NCBI RefSeq assembly: GCF_023856365.1
Contig: NC_064537.1
Coordinates: 8,010,324 to 8,074,323 of the forward strand
Direction: 5' to 3'
Length of the DNA stretch: 64,000 nt
DNA from: Brienomyrus brachyistius
Lineage: Eukaryota > Chordata > Actinopteri > Osteoglossiformes > Mormyridae
Shown here in pieces: positions 11,235-23,719 of the stretch (position 1 is its first letter; each line of letters begins with the position of its first letter). The notes under the pieces were generated by a model that did not search any database, was not told the origin of the DNA, and saw only the letters and a list, made by a program, of their open reading frames with translations. The position numbers and the translations under genes are program-made.

Positions 11235-14200
11235 CTGAAGTTCATCGCCGTCCTGCTGGCCGCCGGGATGCTGGCCTTCCTCGGCGCGGTCATCTGCATC
11301 ATCGCCAGCGTCTATCCGAGCTCCTCGGCGGCTGCACCGCAGCCGCTGGCCGATAACCATTCCCTGGCCCCCGATCTGGCGCACCGGCCCCTGTCCCCGG
11401 GCCCCGTGGCTCACGCCGGTCCTTTGGGCGCTCTCCACGGTCCTGAATCGCTCAACGGTGGAGGTGTGGGGATCGGGCTGGAGACGCCAGCGATTAACGA
11501 GCTGAGCAGCTCCGGGAAAGCAGGGCTAGGAAAGGGGCAGCAGTTCAGTTTTAGTCGGCTGATCTGCACGCCTGTGCCCATCGGGGACTGCAAGTCCAAG
11601 AAGCAGGCCGACGACCCGTCGCTGTACGCCGACGAGGAGTATGGCTCCTTCCTGAGCACAGCGGAGCAGCTCCGGCAGACCATCCAACAGCAGAAGGAGC
11701 AGATTCTCATGGACCAACGAACCATACGTGAGCTCACGGGCAAGTTGTCCGAGTGCGAGAGCGGCCTGGAGGAGCGCAGCCTGCAAGAAAGGAGCGTCGG
11801 ACCGCCGGGCAGACGCCGCCTGATGGCCGGGGACGACGTCAAGCCGTCGGCTGCGGAGCATCTGCAAACCACGCACGCCGTGGAGGAGCTGGAGCGAGCG
11901 ATCCTGCAGCTTAAAGACCGCATCGAGATGCTGGAGGTGGGGTAGAGGAAAGTGCAATATTCATGTGTAATGATCATTACAGTTTTATATCCATGGCTTT
12001 TATAGAGCATGCATATGCGTGGAAGCTGGGAGCGATTACGGCCGGACGCAGAGGGGGGAGGGGTATCACCTGTAGTTTTAAAATTACTCCAAATCTTCTG
12101 TGGTAAGTGGTATCCTAAGGTGTACATTACAATTATTGGGCAGCGCAATGTGTATGCCACGTGATACACAAATATAAGTCGCTGGTGAATTGGATATTAA
12201 CCTGATTTATCAATCTTTTCTGCTTTCTCAACTTGTGTTGATCTTGCGTCCATTTCAAGATGATGTGGATCTGGCCATGTTGCTGTTTTGTGTCGGAAAC
12301 ATATCGCACATTGGATTATCATTATTAGAAACATTCACGTAAAACCTCTTAGTAAATAACGCTATTATTGTTTTCACGATATACCCAAAACATTCAATAG
12401 TAAAGCAAAAAAAAAAACTGAAATTACTATAGTTATAAATACGGTGTAAATTTCCAGTCTAAACGTAAAGGTTTTTTTTGGTATCTATATGAAAACAATG
12501 CTTAAAACAACATGTGATAATCTGGTTTAATTCTGATCCAGTTAATACTATTTATTATTAATGTTACCATTATTCGGTATTTATATTTAAACTGAAAGCG
12601 GAAAACAAAATATCGTTGGAGCTGAATACATATCTAAGTTGATATTTTAAAAATTACTAAAACACGAATTCAAAACGTCATTTTTGTTCATAGTTCAGTG
12701 CTGGGAAAAAATGTGAACTTTTGTACATTTTATATTTGTATTAGCCTCGCGTCCTATACGTTCTCCGAGGCTCCGGGCTCGCCGCCGTCCCTTTTATGGA
12801 GACTGGCGAGTGGATCGATTTTTTTTTTTTTTTGTATTATATATTAGTCTGCACCAGTAAAGAAAACGTTGAAATGTGAACCAGAAGATTCTTCAGAAAA
12901 ACCTCAAAGGTACTTATTTCTATTTAATGTGAACGAGAAAATCCTTCAAAAAGAACGAAAAAGAAACAAATATACTTGATTTTTATTTAGAATTTATAAA
13001 TGAAATAAATCGATATCCTATTCTATGGACAGTTCCTATTCCTGCTGGGGGAGATTACGGACCTGCGGCGCGGCTACATCGAGCACGTTTTACTGTCCCG
13101 AGAGGGCACACTGAAATCAAAGATAAATAAATCTTCATATAGGAGAAAGCTGAGTCTGTCCATACTGCGGGGTGACTGTGTGCTTGTGCTGAAATAGGCT
13201 GCTCTAATCTGCTGCAGTCAGCGTGTGTACGTGTGCCTGTGTTTGTGCGTGTGCGCGTTTGTGCGACCCTCGGTGTTTGTCGGAGAGAAAGCACGGATCG
13301 GCGCGGTTGTTGTCCTGTAACCAATCCTACTTTATCTCGCATTGCTAAGAAAGCATTGACATTACATTCCCAGATGTGCTTGCTAACAATCTGAAAGTCC
13401 AGTAACGACAATTATGGTTTTGCCTCTCTTAAATTGATGTTTAATGTATGGAGAAACGCGCTCGCGTTCTTTGCCGACCATGATGTCATTGTTTCTCAAC
13501 TTAAACACAGTTTCTTAAATGTCGTTATTAATCTGTATTGGGAAATCGCATAGTGGGGCTTGCAGTGCGCATTTCGTGGTTGCTAACGGCATATTTCTTT
13601 ACCTTATGGTGGTTTCTACAGTCGGAGCTTGGGCCCTCCGTCCATAACCGGACAGAGGTGGGTGGAAAGGGCCCGGTGCACTCCACCTCCAGCGGGGGGG
13701 CGTTCGAGGCGGTGCGCTGGCGGGTGGAGAGCCTGGAACAAGAGCTGGAGCAGAAATTAGAGATGCTGGAGAAGGAGAGGGCCCAACTCCACAAGGAGGC
13801 TCACGACGGGCGGCATGAGATCGACGAGGGGCTCGAGGACCTGCAGCACCGCATTCGGGAGCTGGAACAAAGTGAGGGCTGGGGGGCATGTGAGGTGGTG
13901 GGGGGGGGGGGACAGATGGAGGGGACGATTGCGAAAATGCAGAGAAGGTGCATAGGGGAAATAGTGTAACACATTAGCGCGGAGGGGGAGGGACTGGCCA
14001 GAAAAGCAATTAATGGTGGAGAACAGAGTCAAAGAGATGAGTCAGACTTCTTCCTGGTTCTTTCCACCACCAGCAAACCTGGAGATCCCTCCAAAGTGAC
14101 TCCCATTCCCTCATTAGCAAAATGCTCTCTTATTATTATCTGTCTAATCTAATTGACTATCTAATGTGACCCATAGCGTTTAACCTCTTATCCCATTTGT

Positions 14201-17200
14201 ATTGTTGAATATCTGCAGAAAACTGACCGATTCTATAGGAATGTTTAAGGTGGGGATGCATAAGTGGGGCCTTAATTCATATACAAGGGCCAACATTAGC
14301 TTTAGCCAATGAAATGTTTTCATTTGGTGAGTGGCAGGGGAACGGGCATTCCAGAGACCAATCAGCTTTCGTATGGGTCATGTGCCCCTGTGGCCCCACC
14401 CCCTGTAGCTATATATTGACACAGTAGGTGTGCAGCTGCAGTTGCTTGGTTTTCATGGTTTTCTGTACCTCAAGCTTCTTCTTCTGTGGTGCCGCTAGTT
14501 ATTATCCTCTTTATCGCCTCCTCCGCAGGTGTCTCCGAGTACAGCTACCCAGAGGGCTACAAACTCTCTTTCCCCATACGCACCAACTACATGTACGCCA
14601 TGGTACGGAGGCCGATGCCTGAGCTGTACGCCTTCACCGCCTGCCTCTGGCTGCGGCCGTCCGGGGGGGGCATCGGCACGCCCTTCTCCTACTCCGTGGT
14701 GGGGCAGCCCAACGAGCTGGTGCTGCTGCAGGGGGTGCACACCCCCGTCGAGCTGCTCATCAACGACAAGGTCAGAGCCGAATCAGATCATGTGACCGAA
14801 CCTGTCGCCCTGCGGCGAATGAGAAGGTCACGTGCAAAGTCCCACCCCAGCAGTGAAATATCGGAAGCACTGGATGCGAATATGCAGCACGGTAATTATA
14901 GTATAGTGTGCAAATGGGTTAGGACTAATCCCGTAATCAGAAGGTTGTTCGTTCAAATCAACCAGCACATTGATATCGCCGTTTGGCCCCTGAGCAAAGT
15001 CCCTAACCCCCAGCTCCAGGGGTGCTGCACACTGGCTGTCTCTGCACTGTGACCCCCCCACCCCACCCCAAGCTTGTTCTCACCTCTCTGAGCACTGGAG
15101 AGCAAGATGGGGTAGGCGAAAAGAAAATTTCCCCACAGGGATAAATCAAGTATCACTATTCTATTTAAAAAACTTACACACATACAGTGATTACTCCTAT
15201 TACATGCAGTGACAGTTACACGTACACTGTGACTAATGCAGTGTGGTAACAGCCATATAAATATTATGAACACGATGCAGATATGGAAGGCAGTGAATGG
15301 GCTTGTTGAGCAGAGCTCAGCATTGCGATGTTTCGGTGGAGATTCCTGTCACAGGGGCTGTTGCTCGGGACCCTGATGCTGCAGTAGCAGCCGTGTTGGC
15401 AGCCTCTGATGAGATGTGGTACTGTGTGCGTGTCCTGGCCCTCTAAACATACCAAACATACTCCCCATTTGCAGGGATGCTAATGCCCAGTCACTGGTGC
15501 ATCATAATATTACCCATTGAAGTCGTGCGTGAGTTTATGTATGTGTGTGCCCTGCGATGGGCTGCCGGCCAGTCTGAGACGTCCTCTGTCTCCTCCCCTG
15601 TACTTCCCGAGATCCCAGACTAACCACCATCCTGGACATGCAAGATAGATGCATACATGGTGTAGTGAAAGTGCGAAAACTGTGGGCCTTATGTGGGTTT
15701 ATGTAAGGCAGGTCGTGGTGATGTTTTTGGTTGGAACCGGGGATTATGTAAATAGCGACAGGATCTAATCCAAAACCACGTCCTCTGTAATTTAACACCT
15801 CCTTGTTTTTAGATCACTTTTCATCCAGTTACTTTCATCTTGGCTGCAAATCCCGCATCTGCTTTATGCGCGATTCCCTTCCGTCTCTGCTCTTTGCTGC
15901 TGCGTGGACGTGCTGACCGCGCCGCCTGTGTGTCCTCCCCGCCTGCAGGTGGCGCAGTTGCCGCTGTCCCTGCCTCAGGGGAAATGGCAGCACGTGTGCG
16001 TGAGCTGGAGCCTGCGGGACGGGGTGTGGAAGGCCTACCAGGGGGGCAAGCTGAAGGGCGAGGGGGCGGGCCTTTCTGCCTGGCACCCCATCCGGCCCGG
16101 GGGGGTGCTCATACTGGGGCAAGAGCAGGTGAGTACTGCACGTCCGGGGGTGGGAGAGGCGAAAATGCAATATACACATTTCTGTGTATATACTGGCTGC
16201 CATTGTATTATATGTATTTATAAATCTCATTATATTTACTTGCCATAATTGCGCTATTGCACTCATAATTGCAAATATGTTTATATGTTTACTAAACCTG
16301 CTGCTTTATACTAAAAGCAGTTACCTTCACTACCTCTTTCGTATAGTTTATATTTTTATATTTTGAATACTTCACATTCTTGTTTGTTTATTTATTCTAA
16401 TCTACTTTATCTTCCTTCTATTAATACTCATGTGTGCCTCAAAGCATCTCTGGGAAATCACAGACATTGAGTTTCGTTGTAACTTGTTACAGTGACAATA
16501 ATGGCATTCTATTCTATTCTATTCTATTCTATTCTATTCTATTCTCTCAGAAAAAGGGATAAATATTTGTACCTTTGCTTGTCATCAGGGCTGTATCCTC
16601 AAGGGTTTGCGAATTGTACTCTTAACTGTAGGTAAATGTACCTTTTAAGGTAAAATAGACCCTGAGGAACATTTCTGTACCATTGATGGTACATTAATGC
16701 TGTTTGTACCTTTGGGATGTTCCCCAGAGTCCATTTCTGTACCTTAAAAGGTACAAATACAAGGGTACAGCATCAGTCACAAGCAAAGGTACAAACTTTT
16801 ACCCTTTTTCTGAGATTGTACATGTAGGACTTGGACATTATGCACTTATGCAAGTTTAGACAGAATTAGGGGCAATATTTTAGCTGTATTACGGTAACAA
16901 CGTGCCAAACATAAGCCCATTTGTCAGTCAGGGGGGGCATTTCTCCAAAGCCTTTCATCCTGCTCCACTCTTCCCCACCTCACACCTAGTCTTTGTAGAT
17001 TTCTCTGCTTGGTCACCTGACCTGCTCACTTCCGGGCTCTGTCCCCCACCCCCCTTTTAACACCCACACAGGACACTCTGGGGGGCCGTTTTGACTCCGC
17101 TCAGGCCTTGGTGGGGGAGCTTTCCCAGTTCAACCTGTGGGACCGGGTGCTGACTCCCAGCGAGGTGTCCGGCCTGGCCGACTGCAGCCAGGTCACGTTG

Positions 17201-17302
17201 GGCAACGTGGTGCCGTGGACAGAGCGGGACGTCGACGTGCTTGGGGGGGCCACCAAGGAGCCACTGGAGCCGTGCTCACAGCGTGCCGACGGGCAGCAGT
17301 GA
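11235..17302 (+). CDS. nptxr: Neuronal pentraxin receptor, complete, 5 exons, CTG start
   Basis: This is a type II membrane pentraxin of neurons that assembles with NPTX1/2 and takes part in clustering AMPA receptors at synapses. Coding exons are 11235-11936, 13622-13871, 14529-14770, 15949-16128 and 17072-17302 (534 residues; human about 500). The N-terminus is a short cytosolic stub plus one membrane segment (about residues 3-26: LKFIAVLLAAGMLAFLGAVI and onward). A coiled-coil region follows, with STAEQLRQTIQQQKEQI and RTIRELTGKL blocks and a possible N-glycosylation site N243-R-T. The pentraxin domain lies at about 325-530, with signature HVCVSWS at 413-419 and the calcium-site region QEQDTLGGRFDS. 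The start is placed at CTG 11235-11237 because human and rat NPTXR are described as using CUG, the context is GCCACC-CTG-A, and the first ATG (11268) falls inside the membrane segment. NPTX1/2 are excluded by the membrane anchor instead of a signal peptide. Confidence 0.93.
11937..13621. other. NPTXR intron 1
   Basis: A 1.7-kb AT-rich intron with GT donor after GAG at 11936 and a TTTCTACAG acceptor ending at 13621. It contains mononucleotide A and T runs and a CpG-containing patch near 12745-12800. No coding exon or clear repeat family is seen inside. Confidence 0.6.
14905..15165 (+). mobile_element. tRNA-derived SINE copy in NPTXR intron 3
   Basis: It contains a B-box-like segment (GGTTGTTCGTTCAAATC), the downstream block 'cctgagcaaagtccctaaccccc', and a tail with 'ttccccacagggataaatcaagtatcac'. 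This order is typical of a common fish SINE body with its LINE-related tail. The same body recurs near 29.9, 30.6, 44.9, 46.0 and 50.7 kb. Ends are approximate. Confidence 0.6.
16480..16545 (+). repeat. LINE/SINE-type 3' tail with (ATTCT)n
   Basis: The sequence 'agtttcgttgtaacttgttacagtgacaataatgg' followed by about nine ATTCT units has the form of a fish retroelement tail (a 'ttcgttgtac..tgacaataaa' type) with its terminal short repeat. A foldback element directly abuts the ATTCT array. Confidence 0.55.
16546..16814. mobile_element. Foldback miniature element with about 36-bp inverted ends
   Basis: The left end CTCAGAAAAAGGG... and right end ...CCCTTTTTCTGAG are inverted copies that pair over about 36 bp, extending inward to GTACCTTTGCTTGT. 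Further inward, 'accttttaaggta' and 'gaggaacatttctgtacc' segments pair with reverse copies on the right arm, so almost the whole 269 bp can fold as one hairpin. No ORF and no clear target duplication were found; insertion beside the ATTCT array may hide it. Superfamily not assigned. Confidence 0.65.
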
Positions 17303-18652
17303 GGTGGGGGGTAGCTGCGGGGGTTGGATTGGGGAGGGCTGGTCGTGGGCGTCACATGGGTTTGCGAGGCAGGGAAGTGTCTGAGGTTTGAGAACAGTGG
17401 GGGGCGGGTGTGGGGGGGGGGTTTGTCTCAGCCAGAACGTGACCAAGCTGGAAGATGCTGTTTACCTGTCACGTCTGCGCTGCGCAGGTCTGCACAAAGC
17501 AGGCGTGATCTCCCACACTGTGTTCTTTTCTTCCGAACCAGGCTCTTTGTACCTGTTTGCTCGGACATGGGGGGGCGGGGGGGGTCCTCAGCCTCCTTTG
17601 GCACCTGCCCTCTGTCCCCAGCCCCTGATTTTTATCCAATCTCTCATCTGCCATCTCCATGACTCAAGGCCACCCAGTCCGGACCCGCAGTAGATCCCTC
17701 GGGTCATCACACGTCCATGCATGATCGCCATGGCAACCGGAGGTACAGCCAAACCCCCCCCCCCCCCCCATGCCTGCTTTGAGGTGGACGGCGCGACCAG
17801 ATCGAAGAAGCACACGGCTTGATTTCGCTAAACACGTTCTGAAGCACAGCAGTTAATAGAGAAGCACAGATCAGAATCTTATATATCAGGTCATGAAACT
17901 CACAGCGGAGCAGGCTGGGGGCTTAGTGTGAAAAGCAGGATCCTGATTGGACGGAGACGGGGGCAGGCCTATTTGTGGGATTTTTGTGAACGTAGAGCAA
18001 TGGATGCACGGGGGCAGGCCTTCGCCGTTTTGCGCCAAAATGCGTCCAGAAAATTCTATTACGCCACGTAGCTAAAATTTACCCCCCGGAACCCTCCACC
18101 CCTTCTCACCCCCCCACTGTAAAGTTCCTCAAATCCATTTTTATTTGCATGGGTGACCAGATCAAGTGAGGTCATTTGGACCAGCTCGAGCGTGCGGCAC
18201 CTTGGATGCCTCCCAAGTTGGCTGCGTGCCCCCCACTCCGGGAGCGCAGTGCCTATCTGGTTACACGTTAAAAAAAAAGAGGTGAAGTAATTACTGATTT
18301 CTTTCGCTGTTGGTTTTCCGGTTGCCGAGTGTGATGTCGGTATTGTGTTTGCTTATATTTGTACCTCTCTGCTTCTTCTATGATGTCATGATATAGCTGT
18401 GAAAAAAAACGAGATTATTCTATCTGCCTGAATATTTTAACTGTTTTTATTGCCCCGTGTATAAAGGTTTCGCATTCTCACTTGCATTCAGCCGTCTTGC
18501 TCCCTGTGTCTGCTGTACGCATAAGTTAAGGACTTTTGTAACTCATTTTTCTACTTCTAAATCTCACACGCCTTGACCCTCCTTCATTTCGGTATGAGTT
18601 CTGTCTGTGTACCGTATATGTTACAAAAAAAACAGAATGAACCACAAATAAA
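17303..18652 (+). other. nptxr: NPTXR 3' untranslated region and candidate poly(A) signal
   Basis: After the TGA at 17300-17302 the sequence has G-rich and C-rich runs (for example a poly-C of about 16 at 17755-17770) and no coding character. AATAAA at 18647-18652 is the first convincing poly(A) signal, giving a 3'UTR of about 1.35 kb. A long neuronal-type 3'UTR is plausible, but its real end needs transcript data. Confidence 0.4.
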
Positions 18653-21600
18653 AAAATGGATTCAAGCTGAACGCCAAGTTCTTAAAGTTCTATTGTATTT
18701 TTTTTTTTTTGTCTTCTTGTTGGTGCTCAGCTGGTCAGGAAGAAGGGGGGGGGGCGTTTTTGCGGAGGTGTGACGCCCAGATTCTGAGGGGGTGGACGGG
18801 GGTGTGGCGGAACTGGAAACGGCGGCGGAGCCTGGCAGAGCCTCCGGAGCAGGATGGGATTCTGGACAGACGACGGCATGATGCGCTGGGGGCATGGCAT
18901 GTCCGTTGGCATACATGGATGCCACCGGTTCTGCTCCCTCTTTTGTGAACATAACAGACGGGAAGGGAGGGAAATCTGGTACGGCATGGAAAGGCAGCTC
19001 TACGCTGACAGACACTCCGCTGCTGCAGTGGAGCAGGAGCGTGGGTGAGATAGAAGGACATACAGATCCCTATTGAGGATTTTACCACGGTACAAAGCCT
19101 TGTAATGGCCCAGGAACGCTGTGGGCTTTCCAAATAAGGAAGAACACAGCAGGGTCACACTGCATGCTGGGATAGGTTCCAGGTCCCCCCTCGGCCATCG
19201 AGGACCGGAGGAGCGGTCGGAAGATGAATGGAGAGCGCCTGAGCCTGGCCCCCTCCCAAAATCCACATCTCTCACCCAGCCCCTTCATTAACTTTAATTA
19301 ATAATGTGTCACTGCCCCAAGATGCCTCCGGATTGACGGCCAGGAATTTAACAGGGGATCTCAGCGATTCTACCCGCCACTGACGAGCCTAAGGTCACGT
19401 GACGCGGATGTTGATCGGTTAAACGGTTTGCGCAGCACCGGGTTGATGCATGTGCTAAGTTACTGAGATCATAGCGACTATAATAATCCCGACAAACTGT
19501 TCTGTGCGTGCTTGGCGCGGCGCCCTCGTGTGCTGCGTGTGGCCGTGACGCATGCCCCCATCTCCACGCCTACGCCTGCGTGCTCGTCTAGGCGCTCACC
19601 CGTCACACCTCTCTCGCCGCCTCGCGTTACTGCGTTATTGCCGCGTGCCTCTGCAGTGCCCTTGATTCCGTCCCGCTGATCTCTTCTCCTTCCAGGGTAC
19701 GACGCACTTCATTTTACAATATTAATAACATTTGAAGGCCACACTGTCTCTGCCTTGGCTTGTAAATTATACATCCGTCATAATTAACTCTGCCCGGGCT
19801 TTTCATGCCATTTTCATCCTACCGAGACCCATTTCATCACTGCTCGTCCCTTTGAGGTACGGCATCTCCCATCTTCCCCTTCTCGCTACGTCGCAGTCGT
19901 CACCGCGGCTCTCCGAGTCAAACCCTCCCCCCCTCCATGTCGCCCGCTGTCACTGGAGGCTAACGCCTGCCAGAAGAGCTCCTGTCACGTTGGAGCCACT
20001 GGCAGAGACGGCCAGCGGCCCCAGGAACAGGAAGGTTGTGTGAGAAGCCGCCCCCCCCCCCCTCCACAATCATTTTCATTTTGGGTCGTATTCGGATGCT
20101 TTTTTCCGCAGTCGTGTTTCGTTTCAGTTAACAGAGCATCCGTTGTGCCCCAGACCGTCGCCATGCCGGTGTCAAAGTGGTTTCTGAAAATACATTAAAG
20201 GGGTTGGGGGGGGGGGGGGGGGGGGTTTGACAGGCATAGAGCTGAAAGCCGTTCGTGTTTCAGCCTGATGTCGCCGAAACTCACAAAACCCGTGACCATC
20301 TCCTGTAAAGCGACACTTGAGGAGGACTGGGTGAGTACAGGCACCCAGTAGCGTCACTTTCAGCCCTAGGAAGGACAAGCCTTCCATACAGTTCCAGAAA
20401 GATCCACACATCGACAGATTCAAGACAAGGCCCGGTCTCCCCCTCCCCATTCTGTCTCCTACTTCCAAGATTCAAGCTATTTATTGTGCAGTGTTTACAC
20501 AATGAAATTCTTTGTTTCTTTGCTCCTCCAGATGAGGTACAGAGAACAATAGCACAGTAGATGAAGATATAAAAAATAAACATCCACCTTATATAAGAAT
20601 GTTAAAGTATGTATAAATAAATAAATGAATAAACAAACAAATAAATAAATAGAAGTGGCTAACAATGTAAAATATACGTAGACTCTCATATCACTCTGGG
20701 TGTTTTCCAGAGACTGTTCCCAATTACTTTTCAGTGGCCAGGTTGTGCAGACCATCAATCTCTTAATTCCCTCCCTCCACTATGGAAAAGTTACCATAAA
20801 CCTCCTTGTTCGTAAGTGGAGGCTCCTGCTATGCTTTGATACCTTTGCCCACCATCCACTGATCTAGATTTACGTACATTCGTGTCTTTCTTTGGTCTGT
20901 TTGATATACAGCATCAACTTAATTTCAGTTTTTTGTTTGTGGTGATGCACCTTGTTAACCTTGTTAAGATGAACATTGTCTGATCCTACACTTACACACT
21001 CGTTTCATCGTGCAAATCGTCCCCTGCTTAGATTTTTCATAATCCAGATTTCAACCCTCTGTCAGAGGGGGCTGGGCCACGTAATTCTGTCTCAGTAATG
21101 TACTCGACTGTGCTTCGAAAAAACAGCTCAGTCACTCATTATGAGATCAGTTCTTTGATTGGCTTACTGGGACAAAGACTCAGAGATAATAATAATAATA
21201 ATAAAAAAAAAAAGACAACCAGTCAGATCACTTCTTTCAGTCGTTTCAAGATGTTTACGCAACAGTTTAATTCAGCAGTGGGAGTGAGAGTCGCAGCCCT
21301 TCGGATGTGATCCGATTTACTCACACTGTGACACAGTTTACTCTTGACCTAATATGAATCACACAGAGATTCAATTAAAACAAACATGCTCCTTATAGAT
21401 GAACTCATCAGTGGTGAGTAAAGCAACTAATTCATAAGCACTGAGTGAGATATAAGCGAGACTATAGACAATGAACCGTTCATGCAAATATGCTTACTTC
21501 TTCCTTTGCAACTTTAATCACTAAAAAAACATTAACCTCTCCCCTTGTCCTCTTTCACTTTATCTGCCTGGAATTATTAATCCCAAGTAATCCCCTAAAC

Positions 21601-23700
21601 TAGAATAAAAGATCATCTCAATAAACTGGCACAAATACTGTCATATCAGAACACAATTCAGTAAGGCGTAGTCTTCAAACTGCCCAAAGTATTAAGAATG
21701 ACATGTTTGCAGATTAAATAAGCAGATCTTTACTTCTGTATTGATATTCTGGGAACATATGATGTGAAAAAGTACAACTATTTATGTGATTAAAGTAACA
21801 TAGTAGAAGGCAATCGAAAATGCTGTGTCCTGACATTCATCCTCCATTTAATCAACACGGCATGCACTTCTGTGGACATTATGTGGGACATAATAGGGAG
21901 CATTTTAGGACTGACGAGAAAAGAGACACAGGCGATTCCTGATGTAGGTCAGTGGGCTGAGGCAGTGGCAGAGAGAGGAAGCGAGGATGAAGAAGATGTG
22001 GTTTATCAACATGAATAAGACTGGACACAGTATAGCCACGTATACAATTTGTATAGCTGTAACACTTAACACTTCACTTTCACAAAGTTAATTCTGTTTC
22101 ATTATCAGTTTGCAAAAGATCATTCAGGGAAACCAAACATTATTTATAAACCCGTACTAACTGCCATATTTCATCACTGTATGACAGAATTGTATGTTCC
22201 ATGGATCCACCTTCCAAAAGCACTTATCTGTCACAGAAATCCTGGATCTTACCCCAGCAAACACAGGGCAAGAAAGTAGGGAATACCCTGGAGAGAATGC
22301 AGTCCACTGCAGGGTACAATTGTGTATTTTATGGTACAAAACTGATAGATGCAGAGATAAATGACATTAGCATCCAATTTTGATTAAATGCTTTTCTCCC
22401 TGACATGCACTAACTATAACTCATAATTTGCAATTGGAATATGAGCACTAGATAAAACAAACCTTTGTGTACGGAGAGAATATAAACCGTCACGCAGAAT
22501 TTCTATTTAAACTATTTTTTATTTTGTTATGCGTGTTATACATACTGCAGGTCCCATTTGAATTATGTATAATAAACAAGCATGGAATTTGTTGAGGAGC
22601 TGAGACTGATATTCTGTACACAAGTTTGTTCAGAAGCATCACTATATAATGCGATAAGTCAAGCCATTGCATCACCGACCACTGGGGAATCACCAACCAT
22701 TCAGCCTTCGCGTCTCTAAGAAAATCTCAGTAAGCTGCAATGAAACAACCAGAGTGGCGTACATATAAGAGAGCAAAGTAGGTAGGCTCTTGTGTAATTA
22801 TTGGATTTTATATCGACGCTACTTCCAATAAACTCATGTAATGATTACAGCAATTAAGGCCAATATAACACCCCATTGAGCGGCATGACAAACATTCAGG
22901 CGTTTGTGATAGAGAACTAAAGCGGTCCTTCTTAGGTGCTACATGGTTCTGATTGACAGGCGTATCTACCAATAGAAAGGAAGGTTTTACACTGGGTGGG
23001 TCTTTCCACAAGAGGGGAGCGACACTGGTCGCTATGGCTGAAATGTCTCCTTAACAACCAAAACAGAAGCAAGAAACTTCTGTAGCTAGCTGCAAGAGAA
23101 CGGTATATTACTTATAAGCTATTTATCGAGACAAAAGCTAGCAGTTTAACGTATATGCACACGTGCAATTTCTGTAAGAGTAATTAAACAATCAGCATAT
23201 GGAAACCTTATCGGTTTCGTGTGTCGTGCTTGTCTCGATGGAGAGAGGTGTTTTCGATTAGTAGATATTAAAATGGACATAAAGTGTTTTGCAGCTATAT
23301 GAATCGACTGTCATAAGTTCACTACTAGTCAGTCAGTAAACGATTAAACATTCTAGCCGTGCATCGCATGTTAGAAAGCACGATCGTTAGCTAACCTATA
23401 TATCTTTGGAGTGTGTCTTAAATTCATTGATGGTTTGCTGCTTGGTAAAACCTAACTTTTAACGACTTACGCAAAGCAAATTAGTCACTGCTGTACAGCG
23501 AAATAACAGCTCGTTCCAAAAAGTGGAAATGCATGTGGCAGTAGCCATGGAAAGCGTTTCAAATCATTTGGGCTCAAACTGCCAATGTAGGGCTATTTTG
23601 GTAAGGAATAAAGACCTATTTAACCGAATGTCCTTGACCTACAGCTAGCTGCACTGTCAGGAGTGGTAATGGTGTTTGCTGCTTGTGGTCTTCTCTCCTA
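18653..23700. other. Intergenic region NPTXR to DNAL4
   Basis: No supported gene in about 5 kb. Seen instead: a T run at about 18700-18711; a poly-C run at about 20050-20060 and a poly-G run at 20207-20226; a repeat fragment at about 20470-20560 of the same 'gtgtttacacaatgaaattctt' type as near 1010; AAAT/AATA repeats at 20615-20652; and an AAT run at 21188-21203. From about 21300 to 23600 the DNA is AT-rich and featureless, apart from presumed upstream control and a non-coding 5' exon of DNAL4, which I cannot delimit. Confidence 0.55.
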
Positions 23701-23719
23701 GGTGCAATAAGTAAGGGGA

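Noticed and set aside
11411..12169. 252-codon minus-strand open frame over NPTXR exon 1
   Set aside because: It is antisense to a GC-rich conserved exon; the sense frame has clear family identity.
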